64,000 nt of DNA from assembly GCF_002954715.1 (NCBI RefSeq), contig NZ_MSCP01000002.1, positions 1,187,569 to 1,251,568 of the forward strand. Reading direction: 5' to 3'. The DNA is from Aliivibrio sifiae. Lineage in GTDB: Bacteria; Pseudomonadota; Gammaproteobacteria; Enterobacterales; Vibrionaceae. Both the position numbers and the translations under genes were made by a program. Positions 17,514 to 26,900 of this stretch are shown in pieces (position 1 is the stretch's first letter; every line of letters begins with the position of its first letter). The notes under the pieces were generated by a model. That model saw only the letters and a program-made list of their open reading frames with translations, was not told the DNA's origin and did no database searches.

Positions 17514-19535
17514 TTACTTAACACTGACTTTATTTGCCATTGTCATTGCTGTACCAAACTTACCACCAGCAGCAATAATTTGATAAACACCATCTTCATC
17601 AGTATCGGTTGATTTGCTACCTTTTAATTGGTTCTCACCTGAATCTCCCATCCATTCAGCTAATTGCATACCACCATTAATTACACCACGGAACCAACTT
17701 ACGTAACGATCGGTTAATGTTGTTAGCTCAAGCGCTGGTTCATTTTCACCTTCTTCATTTTTAAGGTGTAAGATCACTTCACGCAAACCACCTGAAATCG
17801 CAGCGGCTGTGTATGGGGTATGAATAGTTGCTTTACCTGGTACTGAAGCCCATGTATTAATATTTTTATCAAACATGTTTTTCTCTACCGCTAGGTAAAT
17901 AGAGCGAGCTGCTTGCTTGTATTTCACGTCATCAGTCGCTAAGAACGCAGCAACTAAACCTCGAATGGCAGCAAACTGTGCATCTAGTGATTTTCCATCA
18001 TCGACTTTTACCGTTTTAGATAACGTTGCACCATCAGCCACTAAACCATTTTTAGTCACTAATTTATTAATGATGAAATCAGCTTGGCCTTTTATCATCA
18101 TTAATGCTTCTTTACCTGCATCTGTTTTTAAATCCACATCTCCTGATTCTGCTGAAGCATAACCTACAGGCAGTGCATCTTTCGCTCGTTGATAAATAGA
18201 CAGAGCAACAATGGAGTAAGCTGCATCATAAGTATCAACTTTATTGCCTTGTTTACCCGATTTATTTTCGGTTACAAATGTCCCTTTGGCTTTATTGTAA
18301 TGCAGAGCAGCAATGTTCTTAAATAATAAATTCGACAAGTTGTTTGATAGTGAAAATGCATCTGTCGCAATGACATCATTCTTCTCATTAGCATCAATAT
18401 TTACTTTTGGCGCTGCGGCAAATGGAGCGCCATCAAATACAGCTAAAAATGCCGGATTTTGAGCTGTATTTGCTGTACGTTGATCACTGTATGCAAAGAA
18501 TTCTGAAACAGGCCATAACATTGACCATGTATCACGTAATGATGATGAACCATCAGTAACTTTCAATGCTTGGATTGATTTAACACCATTCTCCTGCCCT
18601 TCAATTACTGCAACTTTATGTGCGAACCAAATTGGTTTTTTAGACGGATTATAATCAGGGCCAAATTTCACACCTAATGTTTTTCCGTCAAATCCCATTT
18701 TATCCTGCATGATTTGCATCTTATCAACCGACATTTCAGTAAGAAGCATACCGTTGAAACCATCTGCAGCAGATACACCTAAACTGTGCTGACCATCTTG
18801 ATCCATGATAGCTGATTCAGCTTCGACTTCTTCATCAGTCGTCGTTACGTGCATACCACCTAAGAAATCTTGCGACCACATCACTTCTTTAAGAAGAATG
18901 CCACCAGTGGCAGCTGGATTAAATGACTTATCAAAAGAGGCTTCATTCCAAGATAACGACTTGTAATCACGGAAATAAGCAGGTACTTCTGTTTGAACGG
19001 TTTTACTATTGCCTTTAGCTGTTGTGATTTCAACTTCATCACCATTAACCGTCGTTGTATCAGGCTTTTGTGCAAACTCAGGACTACCAGAAACATAAGG
19101 AAGTGAAATTGGGTACATATTCTGAGGAACTTCACTTACAGGAAAACCAACCGCTGTTGCCATCTCAATAACACGTTTACCTAAATCGGCTAACTCACCA
19201 CCACGTGCTTTGTTCGCTGGGCCATTAACTAAATGAGGACCCATTGTTGATTGGTAGTTTAGTGCGTACATCGCTTCTTCAGAATATTCGTAGCTTTCAA
19301 TACCTGATGCAAAATCAAATGGCGTTGGATCATCGGCAACATTTGGATCTAGCACATCCAAATCAAGACCTAATGACTCGGCAAGAGGCTCACCCGAAAG
19401 TTCAAATTCGGTATAAGCTAAGAAGTTACCTGCTGGCTCAAGAGTTTTATCTAAAACGGTTACTTCTGGTGCAGCATATACTGATGAAGCTAATACGGCG
19501 GCTGAAATAGCGATACTTAATGTTGATTTTTTCAC
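17514..19535 (-). CDS. Secreted 673-aa protein of unknown function heading the FTR1 operon
   Basis: Signal peptide of 21 residues (ending SSVYA), then a 650-residue acidic mature protein without transmembrane segments. I do not recognise a named domain. The C-terminal third contains repeated helical stretches such as FAAIRGLVAAFLATDDVKYKQAA and TPYTAAAISGGLREVI that resemble an (alpha/alpha) toroid like those of glycan-processing or YyaL-type enzymes; this is a fold guess. There are no cysteines or heme motifs. Acidic patches (LDLDVLDPNVADD, TTDEEVEAESAIMDQDG) could bind metal. A Fur box lies 20 bp upstream of the ATG, and six more genes including the FTR1 permease follow. It is a candidate periplasmic iron-binding or processing component, by context only. 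Confidence 0.75.
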   Translation of the reverse strand: MKKSTLSIAISAAVLASSVYAAPEVTVLDKTLEPAGNFLAYTEFELSGEPLAESLGLDLDVLDPNVADDPTPFDFASGIESYEYSEEAMYALNYQSTMGPHLVNGPANKARGGELADLGKRVIEMATAVGFPVSEVPQNMYPISLPYVSGSPEFAQKPDTTTVNGDEVEITTAKGNSKTVQTEVPAYFRDYKSLSWNEASFDKSFNPAATGGILLKEVMWSQDFLGGMHVTTTDEEVEAESAIMDQDGQHSLGVSAADGFNGMLLTEMSVDKMQIMQDKMGFDGKTLGVKFGPDYNPSKKPIWFAHKVAVIEGQENGVKSIQALKVTDGSSSLRDTWSMLWPVSEFFAYSDQRTANTAQNPAFLAVFDGAPFAAAPKVNIDANEKNDVIATDAFSLSNNLSNLLFKNIAALHYNKAKGTFVTENKSGKQGNKVDTYDAAYSIVALSIYQRAKDALPVGYASAESGDVDLKTDAGKEALMMIKGQADFIINKLVTKNGLVADGATLSKTVKVDDGKSLDAQFAAIRGLVAAFLATDDVKYKQAARSIYLAVEKNMFDKNINTWASVPGKATIHTPYTAAAISGGLREVILHLKNEEGENEPALELTTLTDRYVSWFRGVINGGMQLAEWMGDSGENQLKGSKSTDTDEDGVYQIIAAGGKFGTAMTMANKVSVK

Positions 19536-19554
19536 TGCTTTTTCCTTTAGCTTT

Positions 19555-19573
19555 GATAATGAGAGTGATTATC
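19555..19573 (-). promoter_or_regulatory. Fur box in front of the FTR1 operon
   Basis: GATAATGAGAGTGATTATC, read on either strand, matches the 19-bp Fur consensus at about 15 of 19 positions and has perfect GATAAT/ATTATC arms. It lies 20 bp upstream of the 673-aa gene, the first gene of the minus-strand operon. It indicates iron-repressed expression and supports an iron-acquisition role for all seven genes. Confidence 0.85.
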
Positions 19574-19732
19574 ATTAATAAACTTATTAACAACAAGGTT
19601 TTATTTTTTAAAGCAGGAAAAGTGTGACAATGATCACCAAAGTGTAAGTAAATATTACAAACCGTTAAAACCACAACTAAAGCAAAACAAGTAACCTTAA
19701 ACATTTTCTGAATATAGTGAATAAAAAAAGAA

Positions 19733-19758
19733 AAAGCCCAAACCAAAATTTGAGCTTT
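19733..19758 (-). terminator. Terminator of the Old Yellow Enzyme gene
   Basis: On the minus strand, AAAGCTCAAA pairs with TTTGGGCTTT (one G-U pair, 6-nt loop) and is followed by TTCTTTTTTT. It sits about 45 bp after the OYE stop and separates that gene from the FTR1 operon promoter. Confidence 0.85.
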
Positions 19759-19800
19759 AGAATGAAATATTAATGCCCATCAGTTAAATCGATAATGTCA

Positions 19801-20898
19801 TTATTTTCCTTCGAACATAGGGTAATCAATATAACCAAGTTCGTTACCACCGAACAACGTTGCACCATCTAACCCTGAAAATTCATAATTGTTCTCTAAC
19901 CGTGATACTAAATCTGGGTTAGAAACAAACGGACGACCAAAAGCAACTAAATTAGCATAGCCTTTATCTAATATCTCATCAGCTCGCTCTTGCGTATAAC
20001 TGCCTGCCACGATAATAGTATTTGTAAAAATTTCTCGTAGCGTAATACGAAAACTCTCAGGAATAACAGGTGCATCATCCCAATCTGCTTCTGATAAGTG
20101 CATATAAGCAATATCACGAGCCTGAAGCTCTTTTGATGCGTCAAGAATAGTAGGAACAATGTCTGGGCAATCCATATCTTTAAATGTAATAAACGGAGCA
20201 AGACGAACACCCACTTTATCAGCACCAATCACTTCAATTACCGCATCGACAATTTCAAGTAAGAAACGAGTTCTATTTTCACGAATCCCGCCGTAGTTAT
20301 CCGTGCGCTTATTTGAATTTGTACGTAAAAATTGATCAATCAAATAGCCATTGCCGCCATGAATCTCTACGCCATTAAAGCCCGCTTCTATCGCTTTCTT
20401 TGCTGACTGAGCGAAATCTTTGATAACCCGATCGATATCCGCCTGAGTCATTTCTCGCGGTTGAATGCAATCAACCATATTTCCATTGCCTTTATCATCA
20501 GAGATCCAAACCTTTGTCTCAACAGGCGATAATGCTGATGGTGCAATAGGCAATTCTCCCTTTTGGAAAGTAGGGTGAGAGACTCGTCCTACATGCCAAA
20601 GCTGACAAAACATCTTAGCACCTTGTTCTTGAGCCGCTTTAGTTACTAATTTCCAGCCTTCTACTTGCTCATCAGTATAAACACCAGGAGTAAATGAATA
20701 CCCTTGTGAATCATCTGAAATTTGAGTCGCTTCAGATATAATTAAGCCCGCAGTCGCTCGCTGCTTATAATAAGTTGCCATCATTTCATTTGGGATATTA
20801 CCCGGCTGACTTGTGCGAGCACGAGTCATTGGTGCCATTACAATACGATTCTGTAATGTCATCTCTTTCAAATTTGTTTTCTGAAATAATTTACTCAT
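19801..20898 (-). CDS. nemA: Old Yellow Enzyme family NADH:flavin oxidoreductase (NemA-like)
   Basis: 365-aa FMN-dependent ene-reductase, TIM-barrel type. Diagnostic segments are RIVMAPMTRARTSQPGNIPN at the N-terminus, QLWHVGRVSHP, the catalytic HxxN in GVEIHGGNGYLIDQFLR, and the FMN phosphate-binding region ANLVAFGRPFVSNPDLVSRL near the C-terminus. It reduces activated alkenes, quinones, N-ethylmaleimide or nitro compounds using NAD(P)H. It is transcribed divergently from a LysR regulator across a 121-bp gap holding a long inverted repeat, so it is probably controlled by that regulator in response to electrophiles. The NemA symbol is by similarity; close paralogues differ in substrate. Confidence 0.85.
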   Translation of the reverse strand: MSKLFQKTNLKEMTLQNRIVMAPMTRARTSQPGNIPNEMMATYYKQRATAGLIISEATQISDDSQGYSFTPGVYTDEQVEGWKLVTKAAQEQGAKMFCQLWHVGRVSHPTFQKGELPIAPSALSPVETKVWISDDKGNGNMVDCIQPREMTQADIDRVIKDFAQSAKKAIEAGFNGVEIHGGNGYLIDQFLRTNSNKRTDNYGGIRENRTRFLLEIVDAVIEVIGADKVGVRLAPFITFKDMDCPDIVPTILDASKELQARDIAYMHLSEADWDDAPVIPESFRITLREIFTNTIIVAGSYTQERADEILDKGYANLVAFGRPFVSNPDLVSRLENNYEFSGLDGATLFGGNELGYIDYPMFEGK

Positions 20899-20949
20899 TA
20901 TTATTACCTTACTAAAATAATTTAATCGCTGATGATTGTTATTATATTC

Positions 20950-21007
20950 ATTCGATTTATTTTGATAATTAGGTAAAATATAAATTCATTATTTAGTTAA
21001 ATCGAAT
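20950..21007. promoter_or_regulatory. Long inverted repeat between OYE and LysR genes
   Basis: ATTCGATTTA (20950-20959) and its exact complement TAAATCGAAT (20998-21007) flank 38 bp of AT-rich DNA in the divergent promoter region. Two distant perfect half-sites are consistent with a LysR tetramer binding and bending the DNA. The right half-site ends 12 bp before the lysR start. Confidence 0.55.
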
Positions 21008-21019
21008 AAAGAAGGTGGT

Positions 21020-21955
21020 ATGGATAAATTCTCAGATATGGCAATGTTCATTAGCATTGTTAAACATCAAGGGTTAGCTGCTGCGGGGCGTGAACTGGGG
21101 CTTTCTCCCGCCACTATGACAGCAAGACTCCAAGCACTTGAAGAACGTTACGGAGTTAAATTTCTGAATAGAAGTACAAGGCACATTTCTCTAACCGATT
21201 CTGGGGAGCTGTATCATAAAGCATGCCTTGAAATATTAGATAACGTTAATGAAACTGAAACTCTCATTCGTAATGGCGTGAAGGAAGTGAAAGGCCCATT
21301 AAAAATCTCTGCCCCAAAAGACATCGGGCAGCAATATATCCTCCCTATTCTATCGGAGTTCTGCAAACTCTATCCTAATATTGTGCCTTATTTATATTTA
21401 AATGATCGTATCTCTAATATGGCTGAATCAGGTATAGATATTGTGATCCGATATGGTGAACTCACTGACAGCAGTTTGATATCACGTCGTTTATCCCCTA
21501 GTCGCCGAGTATTATGTGCCTCTCCAGAATACTTAGCTCAACATGGAACACCATTAACACCTAAAGATTTAATGAACCATGATTGTTTGGCAATGCTACG
21601 CAGTAATGAGGAATTAAAAACGTGGCACTTCCAAGACAAAGAGTCAAAAAGTGCAGTCACTATTATACCGAAACGATTTTCTGATGATGGTGAGGTAATT
21701 AGACATTGGGCATTAGAAGGTGCAGGGATTGCATTAAAGTCAATATTGGATGTACAAGCCGATATCAACAGCCAGCGTTTAGTGACTTTACTTAACGGCT
21801 ATATGAAGAACTTTAATACATCGACATCAAGTGCGAACTTAAATGTGGTGTACATCAGTAAGAAATATCAACCTAAGCGGATCCGCTTGTTCTTAGATTT
21901 TCTTCATGACAGATTTGGAGATTTAATCAAAAACCAAGAATTAAATGGAAAGTAG
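21020..21955 (+). CDS. LysR-family transcriptional regulator
   Basis: 311-aa LysR-type regulator. The winged helix-turn-helix occupies about residues 1-60 (FISIVKHQGLAAAGRELGLS, then LEERYGVKFLNRSTRHISLT). The effector-binding domain begins near residue 90 (VKGPLKISAPKDIGQQYILP), in the style of the AaeR/DsdC-like subgroup that controls oxidoreductases. GAAGGTGG precedes the ATG. It is divergent from the Old Yellow Enzyme gene, the classic layout for a LysR regulator and its target, and followed by an intrinsic terminator. The inducer is unknown. Confidence 0.88.
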   Translation: MDKFSDMAMFISIVKHQGLAAAGRELGLSPATMTARLQALEERYGVKFLNRSTRHISLTDSGELYHKACLEILDNVNETETLIRNGVKEVKGPLKISAPKDIGQQYILPILSEFCKLYPNIVPYLYLNDRISNMAESGIDIVIRYGELTDSSLISRRLSPSRRVLCASPEYLAQHGTPLTPKDLMNHDCLAMLRSNEELKTWHFQDKESKSAVTIIPKRFSDDGEVIRHWALEGAGIALKSILDVQADINSQRLVTLLNGYMKNFNTSTSSANLNVVYISKKYQPKRIRLFLDFLHDRFGDLIKNQELNGK

Positions 21956-21986
21956 TTCATTTTTGTAGTTTATCTGCCTCGTAACA

Positions 21987-22016
21987 AAAAGGCTCAAACC
22001 TAAGTCTGAGCCTTTT
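21987..22016. terminator. Terminator after the LysR gene
   Basis: AAAAGGCTCA pairs with TGAGCCTTTT across a 10-nt loop, with A-runs upstream and T-runs downstream on each strand. It ends the lysR transcript and, on the other strand, could end transcripts leaving the VasX island. Confidence 0.85.
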
Positions 22017-22043
22017 AATATAAGTCATATAACTACTTAACGA

Positions 22044-22094
22044 TTACAGCAATTCAACAGACTGCTGAGCGATCACAAATTCTCCGTTGGTTGG
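22044..22094 (-). pseudogene. Remnant of the 3' end of ackA
   Basis: 51 bp match 27610-27660, the true 3' end of ackA, with three mismatches. On the minus strand they encode TNGEFVIAQQSVELL followed by a stop, compared with TNEEFVIAQQSVELL in the intact gene. Beyond this point the similarity stops abruptly. Both copies have the same orientation and bracket the VasX/TsiV2 island. One interpretation is that the island entered at the end of ackA, carrying a foreign ackA 3' end that left this scar; decay of an older second ackA is the alternative. Confidence 0.85.
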
Positions 22095-22167
22095 GGTTAG
22101 TAAAGTATCGCACCTTAAATGCCTCTAATTTATGATGCTATACATTTCAGCGTTCAGACATTTAGGT

Positions 22168-22888
22168 TCATGCAACTTCATCTTGCTGATAAACAGGATG
22201 TTTATATTGATCATTTAATCTTTTTATTTTGACCATTTCCATTTCTGGGAAAAGTAATTTTAAATGGGATAACAATTCCGCTTTTTGTTCGAGGGTCTGA
22301 GTATATATATCACCTATATACCCATACGCACCTTTTTCAGGGATAGTTAATGACACCACACCATCATTAATTATGTGAAAAACAACACTGCGTTCATCAA
22401 TAAATATATGGCTCTTATCTACAGTTGACTGGAAATTCGTCATCCCAAATGACATAAGCGCAAAGGCCCCAGCACCAACAAAAGCCAGTGGACCAAGCAT
22501 AAAGGCAACGATAATACAGACCACAATGCCAACCCAAGCAAAGCCTCGCGCGATCTTATAAGCCACTTCAGGGATCATGTCTTGTTCTTTATAATGAATC
22601 CCATTGATGTTAGGTGATAACAACGATGTTTATCTGGAAAAATAAATACCTCACGACCAGCATTCCAGCTATTGCACAACCTGTAAAAAACCAAAATTCA
22701 TTACTCCATAAAGGAATACTTTCAACACATATTAGAAATAAAGGTAAAAGCCAACCAATAAAAGCAGCGACTCCCCAAACTACTAATTTATCCTTTAAAC
22801 TTCCTCCTACATCCTCCCAACTGTAGATAATCTTTGCCTGATATAGCTGTTCTTTTAATTGATCTATTTTTTCTTTAGAACCCATCAT
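22168..22888 (-). pseudogene. Frameshifted copy of the TsiV2-like immunity gene
   Basis: Two overlapping fragments together match the intact 241-aa immunity protein encoded at 23234-23959. The upstream part (from ATG at 22888) runs KEKIDQLKEQLYQAKIIYSW to the second membrane helix and then leaves frame; the downstream part resumes at GIHYKEQDMIPEVAYKIARG and continues to the homologous end YKHPVYQQDEVA. Comparison with the intact gene places a one-base deletion at about 22637-22643 (GGAAAAATAAATA here, GGTGCAAATAAATA in the intact gene). The remaining reading frame is well preserved, so inactivation is recent, or a short product is still tolerated. No good start exists for the downstream part. 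Confidence 0.85.
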
Positions 22889-23225
22889 TCACCTCAACGT
22901 TAATAGTGCGAATGACGTTATCTTTCCGTGCTGGCAATATAATGAGTTCTCCCTTGACTACTACCTGAAGCAATATAGCCCAACATATCATGCTCTGATG
23001 CTTGCCAGTTAAAAGGCATATTAACTAAGATCGTAATGGTATCTCGGATTGTGCCGCCTAAATCTAACTGATAAATTGGATTTCCCATGTCATCTTTACT
23101 CCAAATACCATTTTGTTCGTTTACTACTACCGCTGATTTTAATGAAGAAGTCACATAACTATATTTATTTTGCGCTAGCTTGTTAGGAGGAGTAGAAAGT
23201 ATTGTTTAATCTTATTTGAGGCTTA
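22875..23225 (-). pseudogene. Decayed duplicate of the 3' end of the VasX-like gene
   Basis: The segment encodes VVVNEQNGIWSKDDMGNPIY and NMPFNWQASEHDMLGYIAS, closely matching the last 90 residues of the VasX-like protein. An extra base (CAAGGGAGA instead of CAAGGTGAG, about 22955) shifts the frame; in the alternative frame the original ending ...RTINVEVN is still readable and runs into the adjacent immunity copy. Upstream, traces of KPQIRLNN, matching KPQVRLNK of the intact toxin, remain up to about 23225, joined after loss of roughly 90-100 bp. There is no start region or N-terminus. It is an orphan toxin tail produced by tandem duplication. Confidence 0.85.
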
Positions 23226-23233
23226 TAAATAAA

Positions 23234-23959
23234 TCACTCTGCAATTTCATCTTGCTGATAAATTGGATGCTTGTATTGATCATTTAATCTTTTGATCTCC
23301 ATGATTTCCATATTTATAGAAAGTGATTGTAAGTTGGTAAGTAACTCCATTTTTTCTTCGAGAGTCGAAGTGTATACAAGGCCTTTATATTGAAACTTAC
23401 CTTTTTCTGGGATCGTAAATGACACTACTCCATCATTCCTTATATGAAAAACAACACTACGCTCATCAATGAATATATAACTCTTATCTATGGTTGACTG
23501 GAAATTTGTCATCCCAAATGACATGAGCGCAAAAGCCCCTGCTCCAACAAAAGCTAAAGGACCAAACATAAAGGCAACGATAATACAGACCACAATACCA
23601 ACCCAAGCAAAGCCTCGTGCGATTTTATAAGCCATCTCTGGGATCATGTCTTGTTCAGTGTAATGAATGCCCATTGGAGTCAAGTTATAGCAACGATGTT
23701 TATCTGGTGCAAATAAATATCTTCCTATAAACACCAGTGTCATTGATAAAATAAAGAGCCCAAAAAAAACAGGTGAGTCTACTGTCATGTCAGTAACCGA
23801 CCAAAGAAACAATAATGGTATTCCCCCTGAAAATATTGACAAAATCCAGTATGCTAAATTAGTGTATTTTTGACCCGCGCCCTGATACTCCCAAGAATAA
23901 ATTGTATTCGCTTTGTAAAGTTGATCTCTTAGCCGTTTTTTTTGTTCACCTGCATTCAT
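23234..23959 (-). CDS. TsiV2-like immunity membrane protein
   Basis: 241-aa inner-membrane protein with hydrophobic helices around LAYWILSIFSGGIPLLFLW, PVFFGLFILSMTLVFIG and a long pair AWVGIVVCIIVAFMFGPLAF / AGAFALMSFGM, followed by a soluble C-terminal domain. It starts immediately after the toxin stop (TAAATG), the tight coupling expected of a toxin-immunity pair. Size, topology and position match V. cholerae TsiV2, which neutralises the pore-forming type VI effector VasX. It would protect the cell and its siblings from the adjacent toxin. A frameshifted duplicate lies next to it. The functional assignment is by family and position. Confidence 0.75.
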   Translation of the reverse strand: MNAGEQKKRLRDQLYKANTIYSWEYQGAGQKYTNLAYWILSIFSGGIPLLFLWSVTDMTVDSPVFFGLFILSMTLVFIGRYLFAPDKHRCYNLTPMGIHYTEQDMIPEMAYKIARGFAWVGIVVCIIVAFMFGPLAFVGAGAFALMSFGMTNFQSTIDKSYIFIDERSVVFHIRNDGVVSFTIPEKGKFQYKGLVYTSTLEEKMELLTNLQSLSINMEIMEIKRLNDQYKHPIYQQDEIAE

Positions 23960-26900
23960 TTAGTTCACATCCACATTAATTGTTCTAATAGAAGATTCTT
24001 TAAATGCAGGTGATATAACAAGCTCACCTTGGCTATTACATGAAGCAATATAGCCTAACTGTTCATGCTCTGATGCTTGCCAGTTAAAAGGCAGGCTAAT
24101 GAAGACCGTAATACTATCTTTGGTTGTACCAGCTAAATCTAAACGATAGACTGGATTTCCCGCTTCATCTTTACTCCAAATGCCATTTTGTTCGTTTACG
24201 ACTACCGTAGGTTTTGGTGAAGATGTCACATAGCTGTACTTATTTTGCATTGGTGTGCGCGTAACTTGTAAACCAATGGACTTACCTTTTGTATACATGG
24301 GCAAAGATATCTCTAATTGCCATTGTTGCCCCACAGCGGAAGCGTACATTGCTTTAGAAGGAAGGCTAGAAATTACCTTATTTAGCCTGACCTGAGGCTT
24401 ATGAATAATCTGCTCCAATCGGGTCAACTCATCAACGACTTCCCATTGCTTTGAAGCTTTTCCCCATGTGGAATGTAATAGCCATTTTTCTAATTCGGAG
24501 CGCTTAAAGGTATTGATAATTATAATCGAGATAAAAAAGAGAATTGCACTAACCATAAATGTGGTCAGCATCCAAGGCGCGATAATAGCACCGATACTAG
24601 TAGAGAATATCCCAAATCGACTAAAGACGTTTGCTCCAAACTGGAAGAAATATACAAACGTTTGAGAAAAAGTCGATACCCCTTTCAGTCCATATCCAAA
24701 CCGTTCCATCGGTGAATGACTCGTATCTTTAAATTTATCATGGCTCTCCCACGTCTCTAATCCTGTCGCGATTAAACCAAATAAAGATACCGCAGCGGTT
24801 GTTTTGGCAAAGGTTTTAAGTGCTATTGTTTCTGAAACACTAGCTTCTTTTATCGCTAAATGTAAACTCTTCTTAAGTAATTCTCCATCTGTAGCCATCT
24901 TACTCCAAGTAACATCTCTCCACATTGCTGTGACAGCCGATACTGCATAACTTGTCGCATAGGTTGCTTCTCTAACAGCAGGGTCGGTCCATAAATCACT
25001 CTCTGGATGTTGCGCTGCTTTATGATGGAGATTTTTAAGCACTGCTGCCGTATTCCAAAGGTTAAGGATGGCGACAACCCCACCCATCTTCCCCATTTTA
25101 TTCCACGATGCTTGAGTAATATCTTTACCTTGCTGCCAACTGCGCTCTATTGCTTCATTGAGCATTTGCTTGGCGGCATTATTGACGGCTTCATACTTGA
25201 GCATCACCATCACAGGAAGTTCACTACTCAATAACTTTTGCATTCTTTGTTGAGCGCTGCGCATGGTTTGTATTTGATGGTTTTTCGGTGTCGGTTGCCC
25301 TGATGGTGGTTGACTAATTTGGCGAATGATCATCACTTCTGCATTCATCTTTCGCTGCCACGCGGCAAAGTGTGCAGGGTAATCAGGGTTATGTATCACA
25401 ACTGCCTCGGGGTTAACCAGCGCTTCCAATATGACCAACCTTAAATTACTGATCATCCCCAGAGGCGTTGTTGCAGTGTTCATTTGATGTGGAAACAGTA
25501 AATTCGCTATCCCTCGCCAACTCTCCTTAGCTTGGCCTGTCACTGCATTTTGCAGAGCAATAAAACTTAACTGCACAGGCTCAGCTAATGCTTTAAACCA
25601 TTTATTATCTTGAATTCGAATATCCTCTGTAAAGCCTCCCCAACTCGCTATCGCTCCCGATAATGCCCCCATATCACCTGAGCTATTGGTTGAAATAAGG
25701 TGATTACTCAACTCTTCCACATGATCATTAAGTGCTTGTAAGTTGTCGTTTGAAAATCCCAATGACGCTAATGCAAACAGTGTTTTTGGCGAATCGAGGG
25801 AAAGTGCGATTTCTAGGGTGGCTAGCTCCTTCTCGGTATTCACCGCTTGTTTGATTACCTGTAAATATTGGCTAATTACACTTAATAAATAAGTAAGGTG
25901 GTCTTCATCTTGATTATCAATACCAATGACTAATGGATCAGCTCCTAATTGCTCAAACGCCTCCATAAAATCTTGATAGAGCATGGCAATACGCTTATCT
26001 TGATCTTTACGTTGGGTGTAATGTTGAGTAAGAAACTCATCTAACTCATTCCAATTAACCTCATCACTGAAGAGAGTATTCTTTTCCCAAGCGGTTTTCT
26101 GCTCATCACTGGGCGTAAAATGGTATTTTTCTTTTAGTTCAGAGTGTTTCTCTAACGCTTCTTCTTGAAGTGGAGTAAATGGGGTATTGCCAATACTTGG
26201 ATTTGACTCGAAAGCCGCAGACTCTTTATCTGCCAGAGATTGAATGGCTAGATATTCGGTTAACTGGCGTTCAAATTCCAATACCTTCATTGGGTCATCG
26301 CTAACTTGCTCAGGTAGCTCCTCAGGCTTTAGCCTAACTCGACCCAGATTACGGGTAATTTCAGCCATTTGCAGTTTATGGATATTATATTCATCTTTGT
26401 GTATTGCGCTGCGTAGTGTGATTTCTTCTGCAAGTGGTAAGAATAAATCGGATACATCCGCTAACGGATCATCTAGCGCAATAAACATTCCACAATCTTG
26501 GGCTGGTAAATCGACTCGATAATCGACATCCCAACACCCTGGCTTATCTGCTACATGTTTAAAACTATCAGTTTGAGCTTCAGTTGAAGTTAATGGTGTG
26601 CAAGTCGAGTTAAATATCCCTGTTGGAGCACCATTTACGCCAATATCTGCTGCATAGTGACCAAGCTTAGAAGAAAGTCCAGTGTGAGGGTGAGCCAAGG
26701 CCGAGTTAAATTGTTTTAAATTAACCTTACGCATCCATAATGAGCGATTAGATGTATGGGAGCGCATATGCTCACACAATCGCCATGTCCAACGTTGATG
26801 GGCAAATGCCATATAGATCGTATTCTTCGCTGGGTACACTAAGCAACTCTTGGTTTCACCTTTGCTACCTCGTTCATTAGCGAGCTTATCGGCTTCATCG

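Noticed and set aside
22044-22094. Transposon target-site duplication
   Set aside because: 51 bp is too long for an IS duplication, the copies differ at three positions, and no transposase or terminal inverted repeat was seen between them.
22168-22623. 151-aa frame as an independent protein
   Set aside because: It starts at a TTG without a ribosome site and is the downstream half of the frameshifted immunity gene; better described as a pseudogene.
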